DNA of 64,000 nucleotides. Origin: Solanum dulcamara (lineage: Eukaryota > Streptophyta > Magnoliopsida > Solanales > Solanaceae). The position numbers and the translations under genes are program-made. Shown piece after piece: positions 60,197 to 64,000 of the stretch. Where the stretch lies: assembly GCF_947179165.1 (NCBI RefSeq), contig NC_077248.1, positions 7,313,256 through 7,377,255 of the forward strand, read 5' to 3'. The number at the start of each line of letters is the position of its first letter. Position 1 is the stretch's first letter. The notes beneath the pieces were generated by a model that ran no database searches, was not told where the DNA came from, and saw only the letters and a program-made list of their open reading frames with translations.

Positions 60197-60267
60197 GCAC
60201 CAGTGGTCTAGTGGTAGAATAGTACCCTGCCACGGTACAGACCCGGGTTCGATTCCCGGCTGGTGCA
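60197..60267 (+). tRNA. trnG-GCC: tRNA-Gly (GCC)
   Basis: A 71-nt cloverleaf. The acceptor stem GCACCAG pairs with CTGGTGC, box A is TGGTCTAGTGGT, the anticodon stem GTACC/GGTAC encloses the loop CTGCCAC with anticodon GCC at 60229-60231, and the T arm has GGGTTCGATTCCC. There is no intron and CCA is not encoded, as in nuclear genes. A T run (60270-60275) follows as a Pol III terminator. It is a nuclear cytosolic tRNA that decodes GGC/GGU. Confidence 0.97.
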
Positions 60268-60488
60268 TGTTTTTTATTTAAACGAGATCTTGAAATAAGA
60301 TTCACGACTTTTTTTTTTAAAACAGACTAAAAAGGAAAAAGTGCCACATGAAATGGAACAAAAGGAGTATTTCACAAGTAGAAGTGCAATTAATATTACA
60401 ATTTTAATCCAAACTTATAAATAGTAAGTACTTATTAACACAACTGATCGGATTATATTACAATCTTAATGTTCATGAGCTGATCCTA

Positions 60489-63065
60489 CTAGAATTTATC
60501 TACAGTAAATCCATCTCTCAAGACCTCATAAGCCTCTCTACTACGGGATTTCTTCAACCCAGCCGTGAAATAAAGCTTTGATTTTTCTGATGAAATGGCA
60601 GTAACTTTTACCCAGATCATCACCTTTGTTTTTATTCCGTCTATGTCAGCTAGCTTTCCTTTCTCCAAGTACGCAGTAACTGTGGTAGAGAAGCGTAATA
60701 CAGATGAATCCCTGTAACCAACCTCACATATTGAAGGAATATAAACAGTCAGCTTCTTGGTTTCTTCATTTAATTCGTAGTTGGTAGCATCACGAGGGAA
60801 AATGCCTACTGGGATGTCATACTCCTTCAGCAGTTCTGGCAATGGTTTTTGCATTTTCCCTACAAATCCAATGCAAAGCAAGGATGAGAAAGCTCCTGAA
60901 TATTTTGGCAAGAGAATACGAGGAATGACCGAAGAAAGCTCGTGACTTGTGCTCATGAGCACCATTATATGAACAACATCATTCATAACAAAGAATGCAC
61001 TAAGAAAGCTCGTGACTTGTACTGATGAGAATCCTTATATGAACACCATTATTCATTACAAAGAATGAACTAAGAAAGCTCGTGACATTTACTGATGAGC
61101 ATCCTTATATGAAAATCAATAAAATGACAGCACCATCAACAAAATGTATCAATGGCCTTCAATCGCTATGAAAAATTGTTTGAGTGTATCTTACGAGAAA
61201 GCAAACATTTTTGGATATATTATTTAAATTATTTAAACCAACTAGCTAAACAGCTTACCCTCTTTTCTATCAAAAAATGATTATTTTTCTGGAAATAAAC
61301 CCCCCAAAAAACAAGAAGAAAGTGATGTTTCTTTCGACAATCAACATGGTTAATTATCACAAGCTACTCTAAAGCCTGAATATCCACAAACCACTATCCT
61401 ATACATCATGAGACTCACCACACAGAGAAAAAGGTTAAGCATTTTATTTCCCTGTACTGGTGCCAGCCAAATAATGTTTCACAAGCTAACAGATAGACCT
61501 TTTTTTTTTTTTGAAATTGAACAGTTAGAGCTTTTTTCAAAGAAGAAGTTAATGGTCGAGTAAGAAATAAGAGTAATAGCTCATATTTGATGAAAGAAAG
61601 AACAGAATAATTGGAACCCATAGTTGTAATGCATTATTGTGTATCTCCATCCAAAGGTACTTTCTTAATCTAGCTACAAGGATGGGGCAGTATGGAAAGA
61701 TAAAATGTGGAACCTAATAAAAAAAACGAGTTTTAGAATCTAGTTGGAAAAAAAAAGACTTTTCAAGCAATTGTTGATAACCTTTTATTCTCCTCAGTCG
61801 TGAAATTTTAGAGAAGACAAAAGAGGACCCAAAAATAGTAATGCGGAAGACTAACCTTTAAGCTTGTTCACCAGCCATTTGCTTCCTCCTTCTATACTGC
61901 TTTGCAAGGACTAATTTTTAAAAGGGGAAAAGTGTCAGACAAGTAATAAGAAGACGGGAAAGAGAGGAAATTCCATGCAGACAAGTGATCTCAAACAGAA
62001 CAAAATCAATCAAAATAATTAAATGGTCTACCCGAGAAAATTCCAAATTAGTGAACGTATTTTATTTTTGCTTTAGGGTAGGCATTTCGCAAATGGTTTC
62101 AGCTCATACATCATAGCAGATTGAAATTCATCCAGATTTTAATAAAATGGAAACTTGTTTTAAACTTTTAATTTATCACATCAATTTCAATTAATAATCT
62201 CACCAGGGCAGGAGCTTGAAAGTGGAGTGTATATTGTATAATTATGTGTTTATGTTCATAGTACCTTAGTTCGGACTTGTTTAGTATTGATTTGGAACCA
62301 AGACAAAAAAAATTCTTCTTGCGAAGAAGCCCGTGCTTCTTTTGTTGAAATAAGGACAAAGAGTTTGAACATTATATACGATAAAAAGGAGAATAATGAG
62401 AGCATAGTGGCATCACTCTGTTCTGTTGCAATCTATTCCCCAATAATTCATCCTCACTTACAGGGAGAGAGTCATTTCCTCAGACATCTTGTTCTTGAAA
62501 AGGAAAAGCAGGTTATGCTGCTTAGCTGGATGGTACGAGTAATTCAAATATATATTTTTAAGCATTTGCATTCTCAAATTTATACCCGAATAATCTTCCA
62601 TATCGAATTCTTTATTTACTCATATAGAATACCATTGATTCATTTTCTTGGTGATCATCTAAGGATGCTGATCAGTATGAGTCATGAGCTTTCTTCTTTC
62701 TTTCTTTCTCAGTTATTCTTTTGCCAAATTCCGATAGAAACAGGAGCTTTCTCGTCCCTACTCAACATTGGATTTGTAGGAAAAAATCAAAAGCCATTAC
62801 AAGGTCTGTTGAATATGACATTTCAATAGGTATATTTCCACGCAATGCAACTATGAGTTCAATGAAGAAACCAAGAAGCTTACTTCCCAGGTTCTGCCAG
62901 TATACTAAGTCGATAATAGAATGAGTCTATATGTGAGGAGAAGCTTGCTGCCCAGGTTCCGCCAGTATACTAAGTAGATAATAGAATGAGTATGAGGAGA
63001 AGCTTACTGCCCAGGTTCCGCCAGTATACTAAGTCGATAGTAGAATGTGTCTATCAGTGAGGTCG

Positions 63066-63109
<44 letters not shown>

Positions 63110-63665
63110 TTCCCTTTGGAGATATCAGCAGCTAAATGATGGCATAGAGACAAAACTCGATAGAATTCAGTACAACTAGAGTTCAAATTCAAAAGTAATC
63201 CTCCACACTTAATCTCAACAGACTTAAATGATCGAATCAATTCTTTCACTTTCTCTTGCAGACAAGTGACAATATTTCACGGTAAAGAAATACATCATAT
63301 AGCTATAGTTTCAAAATTTAAAGTAGAAATGCACGGATACAGTTAGACAGAGCTATTGTATATGCAGATACACTTATTATGCAATTGAATACAATATATT
63401 CCGCTAAATTTCAAAAAATTAAGAAGACTAAACTTCTAATTAGGCAATAATAAGAAGGTACATGTATCATCAACATTAATAGTATCTCAATCAAGTGAAT
63501 TCAACCGTCAAAAACCCATAATCTACATAAATGAAATTAATGATGAAAAATTGAAAGGAAAGAGAGTTTAGTGCGTACGTTAATGTCATCGCCGACGGAA
63601 TTGAACTCCTTGTTGGCTTTCTGACCAATCCAGTAGGAACCCACCTTGTTCAATATCTGATCCAT
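60489..63665 (-). CDS. DUF538 family protein
   Basis: Three exons on the minus strand, in transcript order 63665-63579, 61910-61856 and 60859-60489, give 170 residues with GT-AG introns. Exon 1 reads [20 protein letters not shown], exon 2 [18 protein letters not shown] and exon 3 [20 protein letters not shown] and, further on, [17 protein letters not shown] and a final FTVDKF. This matches the plant DUF538 proteins of about 170 residues of the At5g01610 type, by my recollection. Their biochemical role is not established. The ORF extends upstream of exon 3 into intron 2, but exon 1 and 2 matches fix the true start. Intron 1 holds an inverted partial copy of exon 3 and repeats. A palindromic TTTGGGCCCAAA-like site II lies upstream near 63857-63868. 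Confidence 0.93.
60932..61115. repeat. 70-bp tandem repeat in DUF538 intron 2
   Basis: AAGAAAGCTCGTGAC begins units at about 60932, 61001 and 61071; the third is partial. Each unit has ATGAGNA-CNTTATATGAA. The array ends about 70 bp upstream (in transcript direction) of the exon 3 acceptor. Confidence 0.8.
62664..62882 (+). pseudogene. Inverted partial copy of DUF538 exon 3 and its upstream intron
   Basis: On the plus strand this reads through AGTCATGAGCTTTCTTC and GGAGCTTTCTCGTCCCTACT, then the acceptor-like ATTGGATTTGTAG, then KNQKPLQ, a frame-broken copy of [14 protein letters not shown] and ATGAAGAAACCAAGAAGCTT. It corresponds to the minus-strand segment 60980 to about 60765, so it is a copy of the 3' end of intron 2 plus about 95 bp of exon 3 in opposite orientation, inside intron 1 of the same gene. 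It has frameshifts and is not coding. Confidence 0.85.
62874..63062 (+). repeat. 60-64 bp tandem repeat and (AG)n tract in DUF538 intron 1
   Basis: Three units begin AGAAGCTT at about 62874, 62938 and 62998, each with CCCAGGTTC-GCCAGTATACTAAGT. An uninterrupted AG microsatellite of about 18 units follows at 63070-63107. Confidence 0.85.
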
Positions 63666-64000
63666 TTATAATTCTCCGATGAATTCTGATTTATACACAC
63701 AAAGCTAGCCAATGATAAAGGTGTAATGATTTATATGCCGAAGGAGTAAACAAGTCGTCGGATTGTTCTTCTCTCTCTCAGGGAGATTTGGGGAGAAATT
63801 TCTTTGCCAACTTTTCAACAGACGGATCCGGGTTTAAATGGTTGACTTGACTTGATTTGGGCCCAAATGGATTAACATTCAGATAGTATAAAATGTAGGT
63901 TGTAATTCTCCTTCAAATCATATTAAGTTTTGATTTTTATTTCTATTTTTAATAATAAATATAATAATTATTTTTCTTTATTATAATTTATAGTTATATA
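63666..64000. other. DUF538 5' flank and right edge
   Basis: A pyrimidine-rich CTTCTCTCTCTC leader region lies at 63767-63780. A TTTGGGCCCAAA-type palindrome (site II on both strands) lies near 63857-63868. On the minus strand TTTTATACTATCTG near 63875-63893 may contain a TATA box. The last 80 bp are AT-rich with nothing recognisable. Confidence 0.35.

Noticed and set aside
60860..60986. N-terminal extension of the DUF538 exon 3 ORF ([17 protein letters not shown]...)
   Set aside because: This is intron 2 sequence; exons 1 and 2 give the conserved N-terminus of the family with consistent splice phases.
62287..62829. Plus-strand ORF of 180 codons
   Set aside because: Its last third is the inverted DUF538 exon 3 copy read through former intron; the first part has no domain and lies in intron 1 of the DUF538 gene.

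Overview
This window is nuclear DNA from a flowering plant, almost certainly Solanaceae and probably Solanum. It is AT-rich, has GT-AG introns throughout, and carries Solanaceae-type SINEs (TS-like, Au-like and others), Stowaway-like and hAT-like MITEs, and Copia remnants.

Layout, left to right. (1) 1-3024 ends with the last exon of a mitochondrial succinate/fumarate carrier; its earlier exons are not visible. (2) About 3529-28112 is a tandem segmental duplication with a period of about 12.2 kb. Each unit holds a nine-exon heparanase-like (GH79) gene followed by a two-exon family-1 UDP-glycosyltransferase (UGT) resembling UGT76: HPSE-a and UGT-1 in unit 1, HPSE-b and UGT-2 in unit 2. (3) About 29150-42600 holds two more copies of the UGT without the heparanase: UGT-3, and UGT-4, whose upstream region is filled with transposable elements ending in a Copia LTR about 73 bp before the start codon. 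(4) 43320-45130 has a promoter-like cluster (site II, telo-box, TATA) with no recognisable protein downstream but a possible C/D-box snoRNA. (5) 45130-47900 is repeat-rich. (6) 47907-56460 is a four-exon BAG-family co-chaperone gene with a 6-kb last intron full of repeats and a minisatellite-expanded C-terminus. (7) 58582-58905 is a small membrane-protein ORF that looks like the N-terminus of an ATL protein without its RING. (8) 60197-60267 is tRNA-Gly(GCC). (9) On the minus strand, 63665-60489 is a three-exon DUF538 gene that carries an inverted partial copy of its own exon 3 inside intron 1.

All four UGTs are open, keep the catalytic His/Asp pair and a 44-residue PSPG box, and share a phase-1 intron at the same place. 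Both heparanases are open at 539 codons with both catalytic glutamates. The window is therefore a young gene cluster for glycosylation, with a retaining GH79 hydrolase beside it. The most informative signals are the breakpoint of the 12-kb duplication, which looks like template switching; a gene-conversion tract between UGT-2 and UGT-3; replacement of the UGT-4 promoter by a retrotransposon; the BAG C-terminal repeat expansion; and the self-complementary DUF538 gene. Exon boundaries were assigned by hand from splice signals, reading phase and family resemblance. No search or alignment program was run.
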